64,000 bases of DNA from Chamaecrista fasciculata (taxonomy: Eukaryota; Streptophyta; Magnoliopsida; Fabales; Fabaceae), in contig QANZ01046779.1 in NCBI GenBank assembly GCA_003254925.1, positions 99,954 through 163,953 of the forward strand, written 5' to 3'. Position 1 is the first letter of the stretch; the number at the start of each line of letters is the position of its first letter. Position numbers and translations under genes: made by a program. The notes below the pieces were generated by a model. The model was not told where the DNA came from and did no database searches. It saw only the letters and a program-made list of their open reading frames with translations. This document shows positions 23,972 to 35,764 of this stretch, piece by piece.

Positions 23972-24517
23972 GAAGAAACCTACTATTTGGTCCCTCCTAT
24001 TTTACTGAGTCAACAATTTGGTCCCTCATTTATTGAAATAGACTACTCAATCCCTCATTTACTATAATTGTCAACTATTTAGTCTTTCATTTATTATAAC
24101 TGTCAAGTATTAGACGTTAAACTCTTACATGACACCATTAAATACTTAAATGACACTTTGGCATCTTAATCACCTAAACCAACCGAATCGCGCCAACAAA
24201 CACAATTAAACCGGCCTAAAATTGAGTCAGACCCAAATATTTGTATTATACGTGAAGCTTTCATAAGACATAAATTATTGAATTATTCCCAAATCTCAAA
24301 CCCTAGGTGGTCTCAAATAGTTAAATATGTGACATTTAACGTGTTATATATATGTGCATATAACGGCCAGGTTATCAGTGTTGGTAACAAAGTTAGGCTA
24401 TAAGGACTAACAAGTTGACATTTTTAATTTTTAAGGAACCAAATAGTCCATTTAAAAAATGCAGGGACTAAATAGTTGAAACTGTGAAAAATGAAGTACC
24501 AAATAGTAGGTTTCTTC
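23972..24517. mobile_element. Fold-back Mutator-like MITE, 9-bp target duplication
   Basis: The ends GAAGAAACCTACTATTTGG and the complementary CCAAATAGTAGGTTTCTTC are exact inverted copies. TATAATAAA lies outside both (23963-23971 and 24518-24526). The arms continue with GGTCCCTC and GGGACTAAATAG words. The centre has no recognised coding content. Confidence 0.9.
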
Positions 24518-24526
24518 TATAATAAA

Positions 24527-25286
24527 AACATAATATTTACTTATTATTTCACTCATTCTTTTATTGCAGTATATGTTTAAATATTTATATTTTTTTTATT
24601 ATATATCAAATTATATTTAATATATGCATCATTTTTTAAAGTTGAAAGGCTCAACGCTCTTGTCAACCTTCATTGAAAGTCTCATATTTTGCTGTTACAT
24701 ACATTTAAAATATTGAGAACCTTAAAATCCCTAACCGGATTTAGGTTTGAACTGCATAAAGAGTTGCTCGCATCCTAAACATAAAAAAATGGTGCTTATC
24801 ATCAATCAATATCAAGAGGATGTGAATCACTTGCATACTCTTATGTGTACTAACTTTCTCACTCTCCCTGTATAACAGGGAGCAGAACATATACCACATT
24901 ACCATATATGATATGATATACCAAAAATCAACACCCCAACAAATAAATATAGGTTCACTTCATAAGGAATCAACTATTATAAATCACAAAATTGAGAATT
25001 TGAATGTAGTTAGTGAGCAATTAAAAGTGTCTGTCAATTGTGTTCAATTGCTCATTGAGCACCTGGTGATGATTTGGACCACCCCACCTAAACTTTTATT
25101 GATAAGAAAAAAAAAATAATAATCCAATGGCCATTATAAGAACTTGACCAAAGTGTATTTCAAATCTCAATCTGGGCATGTGTTATTTTTGTTATACGTT
25201 TGATATAATTGGTCCATATCTTTTTTTTTTTCATAGATTTAATTTCTTGTCTTTCCAAAATATTTTATATTGTGAGACCAATTCTA
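24527..25286. other. AT-rich intergenic DNA
   Basis: No gene recognised. A 68-codon frame at 24913-25119 has no family resemblance. Confidence 0.4.
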
Positions 25287-25433
25287 CAATGGGACAGATC
25301 CTCTGCCGTAGCCGTATCACAAGTGTGGGGTGCGGCAGGAACCAATGGGGGAGCGCCACGTGGCGTCACATGTTCAGGCAAGCCCATGTGGCGCTCTCCC
25401 ATTGACCCCTGTCGCACCGCAGGAGATCCTTAA
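25287..25433. mobile_element. Small GC-rich fold-back element
   Basis: A palindromic block of about 147 bp. The outer arms are AGATCCTCTGCCGT and GCACCGCAGGAGATC. The inner arms are ATGGGGGAGCGCCACGTGG and CATGTGGCGCTCTCCCATT. Its centre is near 25370 and it is GC-rich relative to its flanks, as expected of a stem-loop MITE. Confidence 0.65.
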
Positions 25434-25783
25434 CCTTCTATAATAAAATATAGAACCAAATCTACATGACAAAAAAAATACAACTAAAATAATTATAAGA
25501 CTAAATTGAGATTTGAAAAAAAAAAAATGAGACGAAAAATACATTTTACTTGACAACTCCAATCTGGATATGAAATTACCTTATTGAAAGATACAAAGCT
25601 ATGGCGTGCTCATTGATTTACATTTTACAAGCTAAGCATCGATCGAGAATGTTAAAGAAATGCAAAATATCACCATATCTTCTAGTTCTACACACAAACT
25701 GATTAACAAACATTCTACAATACTCTATTCATTTCATCCATTACCAGAAGAGACAAGAAGATCAAAGACATACTATTAATTTA

Positions 25784-26287
25784 TCATCCAGACAAGCCAA
25801 GAAATATAGAGACGACAACACCAAGCGCGTAGGCACCAATCGCCGTACCAACCACATGATTACCGGAGCGCGTGAGAGCTCCGATTCCGGCGATTCCGGC
25901 GACTCCGACGGGAACTCTTAGTAGAATCGCTTTTCCGGCGCTAGACACGACGGCGTCGGTGTAGAGACGGTCAGCCCAGGCCTTGAACTGGACGGATTCT
26001 AGGGTTTCACTCTCGCCGCCGCGAGTGACGGAACGGAGGGCGGAGTCGACCTGAGAGCGAGACGGCGGAGTAGGAAGCCAATTGAGGACGAGAGAGTGAG
26101 GATTTGCGGCGGAGAGAAGGAGATAGTGAAGGTAATCGGAGGCGGAGGGAAGCTGGTAAGGGAAGACGCCATTGAAAGCGTGTTGTGTTTGAGAGAGGCA
26201 GTAAGAGAAGGCGGCGTCGCACGCCGATTGAAATTCCGGCGACTTTGAGAGGTTGTTGTGGACTCGTTTTGACGCCGACAAACCCAT
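25784..26287 (-). CDS. Plant-type uncharacterised protein with myristoylation-like start, 167 aa
   Basis: A single-exon ORF with codon use and GC content far above its surroundings, consistent with a real gene. I recall similar unnamed proteins in other plants but no established function. The N-terminus MGLSASKR has Gly2 and Ser6 followed by basic residues, the pattern of N-myristoylation. Residues 1-60 hold QSACDAAFSYC and LSQTQHAFNGVFPYQLPSAS, probably helical. Residues 118-167 are rich in Gly, Ala, Val and Ile (GVAGIAGIGAL, GAYALGVVVSIFLGLSG) and could form membrane-embedded helices. The ATG at 26285-26287 is the first in the frame. An overlapping frame at 26007-26222 is Arg/Ser/Leu-rich and is a shadow. 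Confidence 0.8.
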   Translation of the reverse strand: MGLSASKRVHNNLSKSPEFQSACDAAFSYCLSQTQHAFNGVFPYQLPSASDYLHYLLLSAANPHSLVLNWLPTPPSRSQVDSALRSVTRGGESETLESVQFKAWADRLYTDAVVSSAGKAILLRVPVGVAGIAGIGALTRSGNHVVGTAIGAYALGVVVSIFLGLSG

Positions 26288-26312
26288 CTCCTTCTCCTTC
26301 TCCTTCTCCTAT
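26288..26312 (-). repeat. Hexanucleotide microsatellite in the 5' leader of the 167-aa gene
   Basis: Repeats of GAGAAG/GGAGAAG on the minus strand directly precede the ATG. Purine-rich leaders of this kind are common in plant 5' UTRs. Confidence 0.7.
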
Positions 26313-26485
26313 TATCTATGATGAGTGATTGAGTGATGACCCTATCCTAGATAATTCTATGATCCTACTACTATCACAAACTAATTCAGTAATTCCTATT
26401 CCAATTTGAAATTCTAAAATAATAAAAAAAAACAGATAAAAAATCTAAAATCGAATAAATTAATAATTCCATGTTGAAAGCATGG

Positions 26486-26998
26486 CGCAAAAAATCGGAC
26501 CGGCTATTGATCCGGTGGAAAGCTCGGGTCATTGGTTCAATGGTTCAACCGTTGGGTCACTTGTTCAACCGGTTGAGCCGGTTTACTTAAAAAATACATT
26601 TTCAAATATACATATTCATCAAATACACATTAATATCTTACAATAATTTAAATATAAAGTAAAAATTAAACACTTTGGTACTCTTTCGAGCTATTTTGCA
26701 ATTTTAACCGTAACAAGTTTTGTAAGAATTATATATTGACCCCAAACTTTTTTTTAAAATTTTCATTTTAGTCCCTAGATAATATGTATCCAGGGATCAA
26801 TTTGTAATTTTTTGAAAATTTTTTGGGGTCAATATATATAGTTTTTGCAAAATTTTTCAGATCAAACCCGATTCACGGTTCACCGGTTCAATCGGTGACT
26901 GACCGGGTCAAATGCATAACGATATCTTGCTTATTCCAAACTGGTCTGATGTCCGGTTCAGCGGTTGAACCGCTCGGTCCGGTCCAGTTTTTTTTACT
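26486..26998. mobile_element. Fold-back element built from ACCGGTT-type words
   Basis: The left part (26490-26590) contains GGACCGG, GGTTCAATGGTTCAACC and CAACCGGTTGAGCCGG. The right part (26865-26995) contains CACGGTTCACCGGTTCAATC, GGTTGAACCGC and CGGTCCGGTCC. The two parts are mutually inverted. Such GGTTCAACCGG elements occur widely in plants. No clear target duplication found. Confidence 0.6.
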
Positions 26999-27017
26999 AT
27001 GGTTGAAAGATTATTGA

Positions 27018-27716
27018 GTGAGAAAACTTATTATTTGTCTAATTCTAATATACTATTTAGTTTTGAATTTTTTTTCATAAATAGTTTTGAAATATTTCAA
27101 TTACTAATTATTTATTCTCTGAATTCGAATTAATTTTATACTTTTTATCTCTAAATTTATAGTAAGTTAATTTTATTTGGTCTCTTACTCTGAAGTAATT
27201 TTATACTTTTGATCTCTAATTAGTGAATTTGTACTATATTTATATAATTTGATCTCTAAATCTATATTTTTTTGGTTATTGAATTTGAACTAAGGACCAA
27301 ATAGGACCACTGAATTTTTAATAAATTTACTGTTTTGCTCTTGTTTATGTGGCATTTAACATACCAAATTAACAAAAATCTAAAGGAAGGATGCTAATTG
27401 TACGTGATTAAAAACTCAAAGATCCTATTTACACAAATTCAAAAACTTATGAGTGTTATGTGCATTAAACCTAAAATTCATGAGGTGTCTGTGCAATTTA
27501 GTCATTTTATTTGGTCCCTTAATTTGAAATAATTTTATACTTATGATATTTAAATTAGTGAATTTGTACTAAATTTATATAATTTTATCCTTGAATTTAT
27601 ATCTTTTGGTTACTAAGGACCAAATTACTGAAGATTACAATAATTGGAAGACCGAATAATAACTCATAGATTAATTAGTTGACTTAGGATATATTTAAGG
27701 ATCAAATAATAAGTTT
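27018..27716. mobile_element. Degenerate fold-back element
   Basis: The ends GAGAAAACTTATTATTTG and CAAATAATAAGTTTTC are inverted copies about 700 bp apart. The interior repeats TTGGTCCCTTAATTTG and TTTATACTTTTGATCTC motifs in both orientations. It resembles the GGTCC-rich fold-back elements elsewhere in the window but is more decayed. Confidence 0.5.
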
Positions 27717-28102
27717 TCTTCAAAAAAAAGAAAGCGAAATCTAGAATCAAATAAATCTTGAAAAATTATTGAATCAAAAATTCAATTCAGAGTAAAATAC
27801 ACAATTTAATTCTAAAAAAAAATAAAACAAAACGATATACTCTGCTAGTGTCACACGCTTTGCTTGTGATTTTACAAGTTTGACTTCACATGTTTCTCAC
27901 GTGAAAATGCTGTAACAGAGTTTTGAAGTGCTGGATGGATATCATAGAATTAATAGCTTGTAATGTTTGATTGATGGTGGAAAGTGGGAACTGGATTGTT
28001 TTGAAATTTGGATAGGAGTACATATGTTTCGTATGAACAAATTAATTTTAGACTCAAACTTTGATCTAGTATAAGATAAAATCTCAAAATACTAATATAA
28101 GA

Positions 28103-28888
28103 GATTAATAATTTGTTCATTGCTGTATAGTAAATGTTGAATTACTATGATACTCTTACCGGAAGGCTTGCAACCAGTGACATCATAAGTACAAATATTT
28201 ACATTATAGAAGAGGGAAACATGAGTTGAAAACCTCAAGTTATTCAAGCTGAAAAAGACCACAGATTGACTTAGATAAACAAACATTGAAAGATGCTAGA
28301 ATCATCATCATGTCACATCGTTACATCAGAATCAGATCATTACAAATTGGAACACCATCAAAATGCCTGCTAATGAAATGGAAAGTATTACAATATTGGC
28401 AGCCAACTTTTCTGGGAATATATGTACTGTTACAACAAACACTCTCTCTCATGATTATTATGATCTCTGCTTTAGTTCATCTACAGTAAAATCTTGCCGA
28501 ATACAACATATTACAAAACCCAGTATGCATGTAAAAACTGGTTAGTAAATTAGTTAATCTACATAAAAGCACCATAATACATGATAACAAAGAAATACGA
28601 CTTTGCTACCAAAAAATATGAAGAAAATGTAGAAAACAACAATATTTGCCTGCTCACTCAGCTAGCTAAATGACTGGGAGAGTTGTTGAACATGCAGTGC
28701 CACATGAATGCACGAGAAAGCACTATTTTCAGTTCCTGGTCAGTCCAATACTGAGTTGGAAGGTTTTGAAGGAACATTACAAGACCTTGGAAATCCATCT
28801 TTTGGAGCTTATCAGACCACTGACAGAAAAACAATGACAGAGAACTTTAGTGTCTGCTAAATAATTATAACCAAAAGGGCAAAAATAC
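28103..28888. repeat. Duplicated 3' end of the TBC gene, copy next to the TNL gene
   Basis: About 786 bp matching 38213-39008 in the same orientation with scattered substitutions and small indels (roughly nine bases in ten identical by eye). Both copies begin at GATTAATAATTTGTTCATTG, run through the 3' flank and last exon of the TBC gene, and end just inside the last intron. Both are followed immediately by a fold-back element. Confidence 0.93.
28658..28819 (-). pseudogene. Orphan last exon of a TBC-domain RabGAP gene
   Basis: The 162-bp counterpart of TBC exon 10 (38777-38938). The frame is open (53 codons and TGA), the splice acceptor CTGTCAG is kept, and it ends NNSPSHLAS like the parent. 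None of the other nine exons accompany it. Several of the differences change amino acids (for example CTT to ATG and AGC to TGC), as expected without selection. It might serve as a terminal exon of an unknown transcript, but I see no donor for it. Confidence 0.88.
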
Positions 28889-28892
28889 TTTT

Positions 28893-29284
28893 TAATTTTA
28901 GTGTACTTTTGGTCCATAACTTTTGCTTAGGTCTCAATTTGATCTCATAACTTTTTTTGTTGCACTTTTGATCTCATATCTTTTGCTCATGTTGCAGATT
29001 TGGTCCCATATAGCACTTTTGATCTCATATTTTTGGGTTAGGTTGCAGCATTGGTTCCATATCTTTTGATAAGGTTGTAGAATTGGTCTCATGTTTTTGA
29101 GTCAGGTGTAGAATTAGTCTTATATCTTTGGGTCAGTGAGACTAACGGTGGAACTTTTTGCAAAGATATGAGACCAATTATGTAACCTGACCAAAAGATA
29201 TGAGACCAAAAGTGCAACAAAAAAAGTTTTGAGACCAAATTGAGACCTTAGTAAAAGTTATGGGACTAAAAGTGCACTTTAACT
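28893..29284. mobile_element. Fold-back element between the duplicated exon and the TNL gene
   Basis: The left arm holds TTAGTGTACTTTTGGTCC, TCTCAATTTGATCTC and TTTTTGTTGCACTTTTG. The right arm holds AAAAGTGCAACAAAAA, GAGACCAAATTGAGACC and AAAAGTGCACTTTAA. The same word order occurs in the elements at 36010, 45290 and 62747. The right end stops about 100 bp from the TNL stop codon, so it may lie in the TNL 3' UTR or terminator region. Confidence 0.65.
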
Positions 29285-29390
29285 AAGAAAAAAAATCACA
29301 TAAATATGTGTGCACCGCAACATTTGTAATTTGAGGAGATGCAATATGTCTCTGTTTATGGCTATTATGTTATAGCTACTTAAGCTTGGT

Positions 29391-32300
29391 TTAGCTATCA
29401 TCATCATCACTAGTGGTATAGTAGCTCTTTTCTGATAAATGTGAGACGTAGTCCCAAATATCTGCAACACAAAAATAGGATAAGAGATTGAAATAAGAAA
29501 CAATGGCATAATACAAGAGTAGGTAGCTAGAAATTTTCAGATTCTTAACTATTATTACCATCTTTTCTATTGTCAATATCAAACTCTTGAGAACTTTGTT
29601 TGCCCCAGTCCACATCAACTTCGCAACTTCCATGGTCGTAGGCATAGACTCCGATGCACTTTACAGCACCATCTTTACTATACTCTGAAAGATTTTCATG
29701 GTGACATTTGATCAAAACATGATTCCATCCCTCCTTCAAAAGTTCACTCTTGCTTTCAAACTTGTCAATTGGGCACATTGGATCGAATAGATATACATAA
29801 CTTCCCAAAATGTTTTGTTTTCCTCGTGTATGATGTTGTGTTCTCGCGAGTATCTCCAAGCCTTTTAGTTGGTATTCTCCATTGATGAGGAATTCAAGTT
29901 GGAAATTGCAGTTAAAAAAGCGAACTCCTTGAGATTGAAAAGTGACACACAAGGAAATTTTGGGGAATCTCCCTTGAAATGAGAAAGACACTGAGTTTCC
30001 CTGACTATGTTTGTGGAACCATTTTGGTATCTCTTTGCCTGGCACAATAAATCGTGTGCATCCACTTGCATGATGCTCCTGCGAATTACATTCATAATTT
30101 GTCAAGAGTTGTACTTGTATTAGATTAAGAAAATTATTATAGTTGAAAGTAAATTGAAAAACCTGACTCAATAGTAGCTTTCTACTATCAGAAGTCAACC
30201 GCAAGCAATTCTTAGCTGAGAAAACTTTCAAATTTGGTGGCATTCCACGAATTTCTCGAAGCTCCCAGCATCCATCCACAGAAAGTTTGTTCAAATTGTG
30301 ACAGTCTTTGATACATTCTGGAAGCACTTGGAAATTATTACCACGTAGGTGTAGAACATTTAAGTTAGTGAAGCAACTTATAATTTTGACTAGTAATTCG
30401 TCACTGATATCATTTCGATCTAGATGAAATTTTGCAATTGGGAGAGACTTTGAATTCACACTATCGAGGAAATGCTCGCTGAACTTTTGGAACAATGCAC
30501 AACACTTGGCATCAAATCTAACAAGTTTGGTTAACTTGAGAATGCTACAAACAGGTACCTTATGAAGCCTTCTGCAATTAGATACATTTAAGCATTGAAG
30601 TTCAACCAGTTTCTCAATTGATTCTGGTAATCTCTTTATTCCAGTGCTAGACAAATCAAGAGTTTTTATTTTTTCCATTTCTCCAAATATTTCGGGAAAC
30701 TTTACAAGATTCAAGCATCCCCTGAGGTTAAGATTTTCAAGGGATGGCAAGTTGATGCCACCCTCTATAAAAATTGTAAGGCTTATGCATCTTGAAGCAT
30801 CCAACACTCTAAGTTTTCTCAGACCTCCAACAGAATCATGAATTCTCATTAAATTTCCACAATAGTTGACAACCAAAGATTCCAAGTTTCTGGCTTCAGC
30901 CATGTCAGGGACTTCTTTTAAATTCATACAGAAGCTAAGATCAAGATCAACCAAACAATGAAATTTCTGCAAAATTGATGAGCTCAAAATTAATAAATTC
31001 CTTTATTTTACCTTCAATATTCAAATTTAAAATGGCTTTAAATATTCCCATAGTTTTAAAATTAGCCTTCAGAAAAACATAAAAATTCAAGAATGGATAA
31101 AAGTTTAATCAATAGAATATTTAAAAAAAAAGACACAAGATAAAACATTTTTGTATGATTAATTATAATATAAAAATTTGGAAAAGAGTTTTTAACATAA
31201 ATAAACATAAAAAAATTATCATTAGAGTAATTTTATGAGAGAAACATTAGAAATGTTAAATAGTGCTAGAAGATGGTATTGTTTAATTTATATTTTTATA
31301 ATTTTTAGGACAAAACTAACTTGTTTTCTTACAAAATAAGAAGAATCAAAAGTATCAACTCTTAAATGTATACAAGGACTAACAGAAATATTTCATCCAT
31401 CCCTAATCAAGATGGTAGTTGAAAACTACCTCATCATCATTTGGATTAGTAGATTAACAAAGTAGATTCACCATAAGAAAATATCATTAATGAAAAATAT
31501 TGTACTTACCATGGATGGTTGTTTTAGTGTGTCAAGAGAACCAGAACGCAACTTGAGTATGACAAGATTGGTTGGATCAAAATCAAGTGGTAAAGTTGGT
31601 GAAGGATATTCTTGCCACTCCAACACTCTCAAACTATCTGGGAGATATTGGGGGCCTTGAGAAAATTTTGTTCTAAATCCATATATGATGAGTTGTCGCA
31701 AACATGTCATTTTTTTAAAGGCTTTTCCCTTCCATTTGACTTCACGAAAGCTCCAAAACTTAATTACTTGTATATCACCAGTTCCCTGTGAAAGTTAAAG
31801 AGAACCAATTTGAATAACATATATGTGTATATATGGCAAAAATATTGGACTTGAAAAATGAAGAATGATTTAATACCGTATTTGTCTTTAAAACATGAAG
31901 AATGTCCTTTTCTGACCATAATCTGCTTTGTTTGCCAGGTTCTGTTGAGTCCCTTACAATATGTTGACCCATCTCTTGAATATGGTCATGTATTTCCAAA
32001 CAATTATGTTCATCAATTTTTACTAGAGATCTATCAACTAGTACTTTGATGCAATATTCTGCACCTGGAAAATTATGACTGTTGCACAACATATTTGTGA
32101 CGTATTCCAAATTGTTCCGTCTGTAGAAACAAACAATGTCAAGGAAAATTTGTTGTTGTATTTCCTCTAGATCATCGTAGCTTACTTTAAGAGTCTTCAG
32201 AACCGTTTTCTCTGGTATTCTTTGGTACATATCTAAAGTAGCTTCCCAATCTCGAACTGTGTGATGAGCACCCAAATGAGATCCCAAAACTTCCAAAACT

Positions 32301-35300
32301 AATGGAAGACCATAAGCATATTTGATTGCACGATTTATCACATCTATGTACTTGGGGTCTGCATTATTCTTTCCGAAAGCGTGTAATCTCAACAATTCAC
32401 CAGCTTGGTGAGGTTTTAATAACTCAACCTCATATATCCTTGTGACATTATGTTTTAACAACAAGTCCTTGTTCCTTGTTGTTATAATTATTTTACTGCC
32501 ACATCCAAACCAATTGGGTTCTCCTGCAAGTGTTTGTAGTTGCTTCAATTTATCTACGTTATCAAGTATGAGAAGAACCTTCTTGTTTTGAAGTCTGCTT
32601 CTTATAATCAACGAAATTGTACTTTCATCGATCTGTTCAAATCGATCACCCTTCTCCAAAAGTGTTTTAGAAAGTAGTGTCATAGCAAGTTCTTTAATGG
32701 GTTTTTGTCTAATATCTGTAAGAAAGCATAAATGCATGAAGTCCTTAGAAATCTCATTATACACAGCTCGTGCAAGTGTGGATTTACCTATTCCACCTGC
32801 TCCCCAAATTCCTACCATTTTGGCTCCATCAACGTCAGATTGTTGCTTTAGAAGTTTGAGTACATCTTGCACCCGAGAATTTAACCCAACTAAGTGTCTA
32901 GCTATTTGTAGTGGGCCATTATTGATCACTTTAGACACCTCTTCAATGATCTCTTCTATGATCTCATATTCATATGTTTTCTTGGAGCTGCACACAATTA
33001 CAAAAGTGTGTACAAAATCATATCAACAAATTCATGTATAATATGAATAAAATATTGATTTTGTTTGTTTGTTTGTTCAATAACTTGATAAAAGGGACCT
33101 TGGAAACCAAATCCTTCAACCGTTACGACATTAATAAAGAACAACATCAAAAAATTTTTTAAAATCATTTCACTTGAAAAAAAGAGAGACAATATAAATG
33201 TCCAAAATACCTAGATTGAACAGTACTGCTCTTTTGCTTTTGAGATGGCTGCAGCTCATCCTCATTGGTAGAACTTGAAGTTTCACCAGAAGAGCCACCA
33301 AGTATAGTCCACATGCGTTTGCTGATCAAAAACCAAAGCAAGTGAAAATGAGGGAAAATAGTGGAAGGAAAATTAATTTACACATTATAGTTGATAAAAA
33401 AATTACCTCAATTGTATTTCAACTTGCTGATTTTCAAATGTAAAATCCATTTTAAGGGAAAATTTTTTAAAACTGGAGATGGTAATAAGTTTATGGTTTG
33501 ACACTTGGTTTGATAGTGATCCTCTGAGAAATCTCATCAGTGGACCTCTTCTTAGACAAGAAGAAACTTTAAAATTTTCAAATGTTCTCAACTCTATTCC
33601 AAACATTGAAAACTATGATTTTTCTTTTCATCTTCCTCCTAATATTTTAAAAGAGATAAGAGGCACCCTTGTTAAAACTTCTTCTCTCCCTATTTCTGAT
33701 ATACTTTCTCTTGGAAGTTCTCTACTAGATAGCTAGAAATGATTTCATCTTCAAACAAAAACCTTTTAATCCCAAAGCCATTAAGTATCTCTTCTTCTAT
33801 TGCATGCTCAAGCTGTTGAATTTAACTCCATCCTTTCTCCTCCTTCTGTCTCAAATGATTTTCATCCTCTTATTGTCACTTGAGAAAAACCCCATTATAT
33901 TATCCATTTTTCATACTCAATTTTGATGGCTCTGCTAGTATCTATGAACTTGGGACAAATGGGCTAATAAGAGATCATATGGGAAATTGGATTGTTAGCT
34001 ATTCTCACTATGTTGGAATAGGTCACATTTTGAAGGCTGAGCTTTGGAGTATTTAAATGGGACTTCAAATTGCTAAAGATCACAATATCACCCATATTAC
34101 TGTGGAAACCGACTCTTTGAGTGTTCTTAATCTTATCCAGGGTATAAATCTAACCCCTTGTCATCATTGCTTTACTTTAATTTTCCAAATGCAGGTCCTT
34201 TAATTTCTTTCATCATTTCAGGAATCCTCTATCAACCACATCTTTAGAGAGGCTAACTATCTTGCTAATTTGCTAGCTAAGAAAGGGAGAACTGATGTTT
34301 TCTCCACCACTATGTTTAATGCTTTGCCTTCTTTTCTTTCCTCTGTCTTTCTTTTTTATTATTGTAATTTGAGTTCCTCTAAGTTTGGTAAAGAATAATT
34401 GTGTCTCTGCCTGGGTTTCTGTCTTTAGTTTTCTCTTGGCAGTTACTTGACCTTTGTTTGCTTTTAATGAATTGCTCTCTTCTATCAAAATAATAATAAT
34501 AAGAGTAAACTAACAGCTCCATCCCTAAAAGAAGATTAGGGAGCTCACAACTCAATCCTTAAAAGATTGAAATATATAGTTTAATCACTAAAAAATTCAA
34601 AGTCCAAACGGTATACTCTTTAGTCCCTAAAAGAACAAAAACGTTATACTCTTCACTCCATAAAAATGACTAACAAGTATATTGTTTGAATCTTTCAAGG
34701 ACTAAACTATATATTACAATTTTTCAGGGACCGAGTTGTTAGTTTAATCCAATAATAATAATAATAATAGAGAAAATCTACTATTTGATCCATGAATTTA
34801 CACCGAGTCAACTAATTAATCCTTGAATAATTGAAATACACGATTTGGTCCCTGAAATATTTTAATTATCAACTATTTGGTCCCTGAATTTGAACTAATT
34901 TTATACTTTTGGTCCCTAAATTTATATTAAATTAATATTATTTGGTCTCTGAATTTGAACTAACTTTATACTTTTTGGTCCCTAAATCTGTAGTAAGTTT
35001 ATACTATTTGTTCGCTAAATTTGTACGTTTTGGTCCCTGAATTTGACCCAAGAACTAAATCGCTGACAGTTGCAATAATTCAGGGACTGAGTAGTATATT
35101 TTGATTATTCAGATACTTATTAGTTGACTTGATAAAAATTCATGGACCAAATAATAGGTTTTAGCTAATAAATGACTAGAGAAATAGAGACAGAAGTGAT
35201 TATGTACCTAGGTTCCCAATGCCACCCACACACATCAGCTGCTTTGCTTAGAGCCTTCCTCCACTCACTCACCTCATCTTCATCATATTTGACTTTGTCA

Positions 35301-35704
35301 TTATCATATCTTTGGAAGGCAGTTTCATAGGAGTTTCTTTGATGTCTCACATCAGATGGGTTCACATCGTAAAACACCACCCAAATTCTCCGACGAGGAC
35401 CCTTTATGCACTTCTGGATGTGAACCAATTCCCTCAGACAAAACGAAGATGCCGCATAATGTTTTGAGAGTACGAGAATTGCTGTCTGAGAATCTTCAAT
35501 GGCTTTCATAAGTGTGTTTGTAATGTGTTCTCCTTTCCTGATGTCACTGTCGTCTTTGAAAACGCTGATTCCTCTTTTATCAAGATTATGATTTAGATAC
35601 CCAATGAAGCCGTGGCGGAGATCTTGTTCATCTTCACCTTTAAAACTCACAAATGTTTTGTATCGCCAAGTATGAGAGATGGAAGCTGCAACGGCTTGTG
35701 TCAT
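29391..35704 (-). CDS. TIR-NB-LRR (TNL) immune receptor, 1129 aa
   Basis: Intracellular NLR receptor. Exons, all GT-AG: 35208-35704, 33211-33321, 31877-32987, 31510-31785, 30163-30966, 29559-30078, 29391-29461 (sum 3390 nt, frame closes). TIR residues about 12-150 with FVSFKGED, GISVFKDD and the SSFCLREL segment carrying the Glu used by TIR NADases. A Ser/Gln-rich linker exon follows (residues 166-203). NB-ARC has P-loop GIWGAGGIGKST (K271), LLILDNVD, GSKIIITTRN, YGLPLVLEVLGSHL, FLDIVCFY and IHD at 535-537 in place of MHD. LRRs about 574-930, then a C-JID-type domain starting FIVPGKEIPKWFHKHS. Start: the ATG at 35702-35704; an upstream in-frame ATG at 35794 would translate a GAAA microsatellite. 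The 84-bp intron 30079-30162 is in frame and could be retained. Skipping the last splice gives a stop at 29545. Confidence 0.93.
33440..34500 (+). mobile_element. LINE 3' fragment in TNL intron 1
   Basis: Decayed plus-strand coding of a plant non-LTR retrotransposon. 33479-33736 reads LWFDTWFDSDPLRNLISGPL, like the segment after the RT domain. 33925-34290 reads an RNase H domain: a DGSASIYELGTNGLIRD start, ILKAELWSI, ITVETDSLSVLNLI and FREANYLANLLAKKG, with several stops and frame shifts. The fragment ends in AATAATAATAATAA (34487-34502), a typical tail. It is 5'-truncated and dead. Confidence 0.85.
34503..34745. mobile_element. Fold-back element inserted in the LINE tail
   Basis: It starts GAGTAAACTAACAGCTCC and ends with GGGACCGAGTTGTTAGTTTA followed by AATCC, an inverted arrangement. 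AATAATAATA occurs on both sides, so the target was the AAT tail of the LINE, part of which is duplicated after the element (34744-34764). Confidence 0.65.
34766..35163. mobile_element. Second fold-back element in TNL intron 1
   Basis: The ends AAAATCTACTATTTGATCC and GGACCAAATAATAGGTTTTA are inverted copies. The interior contains repeated TTTGGTCCCTGAATTTG and TTTATACTTTTGGTCCC words. The right end lies about 45 bp from the donor of exon 1. Confidence 0.65.
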
Positions 35705-35740
35705 CGTACGTATTGTGAATTGAAAGTGCAGATGACTGAA

Positions 35741-35764
35741 GAAAGAAAGAAAGAAAGAAAGAAA
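35741..35764. repeat. GAAA microsatellite upstream of the TNL start
   Basis: Six tandem GAAA units just 5' of the chosen ATG, in the likely 5' UTR. An ATG at 35792-35794 reads through it in frame, giving a Phe/Leu/Ser-rich extension, which I regard as untranslated or unstable in length between individuals. Confidence 0.8.

Noticed and set aside
34273..34488. 71-codon Lys-rich minus-strand frame
   Set aside because: Antisense to the decayed LINE RNase H region; no independent support.
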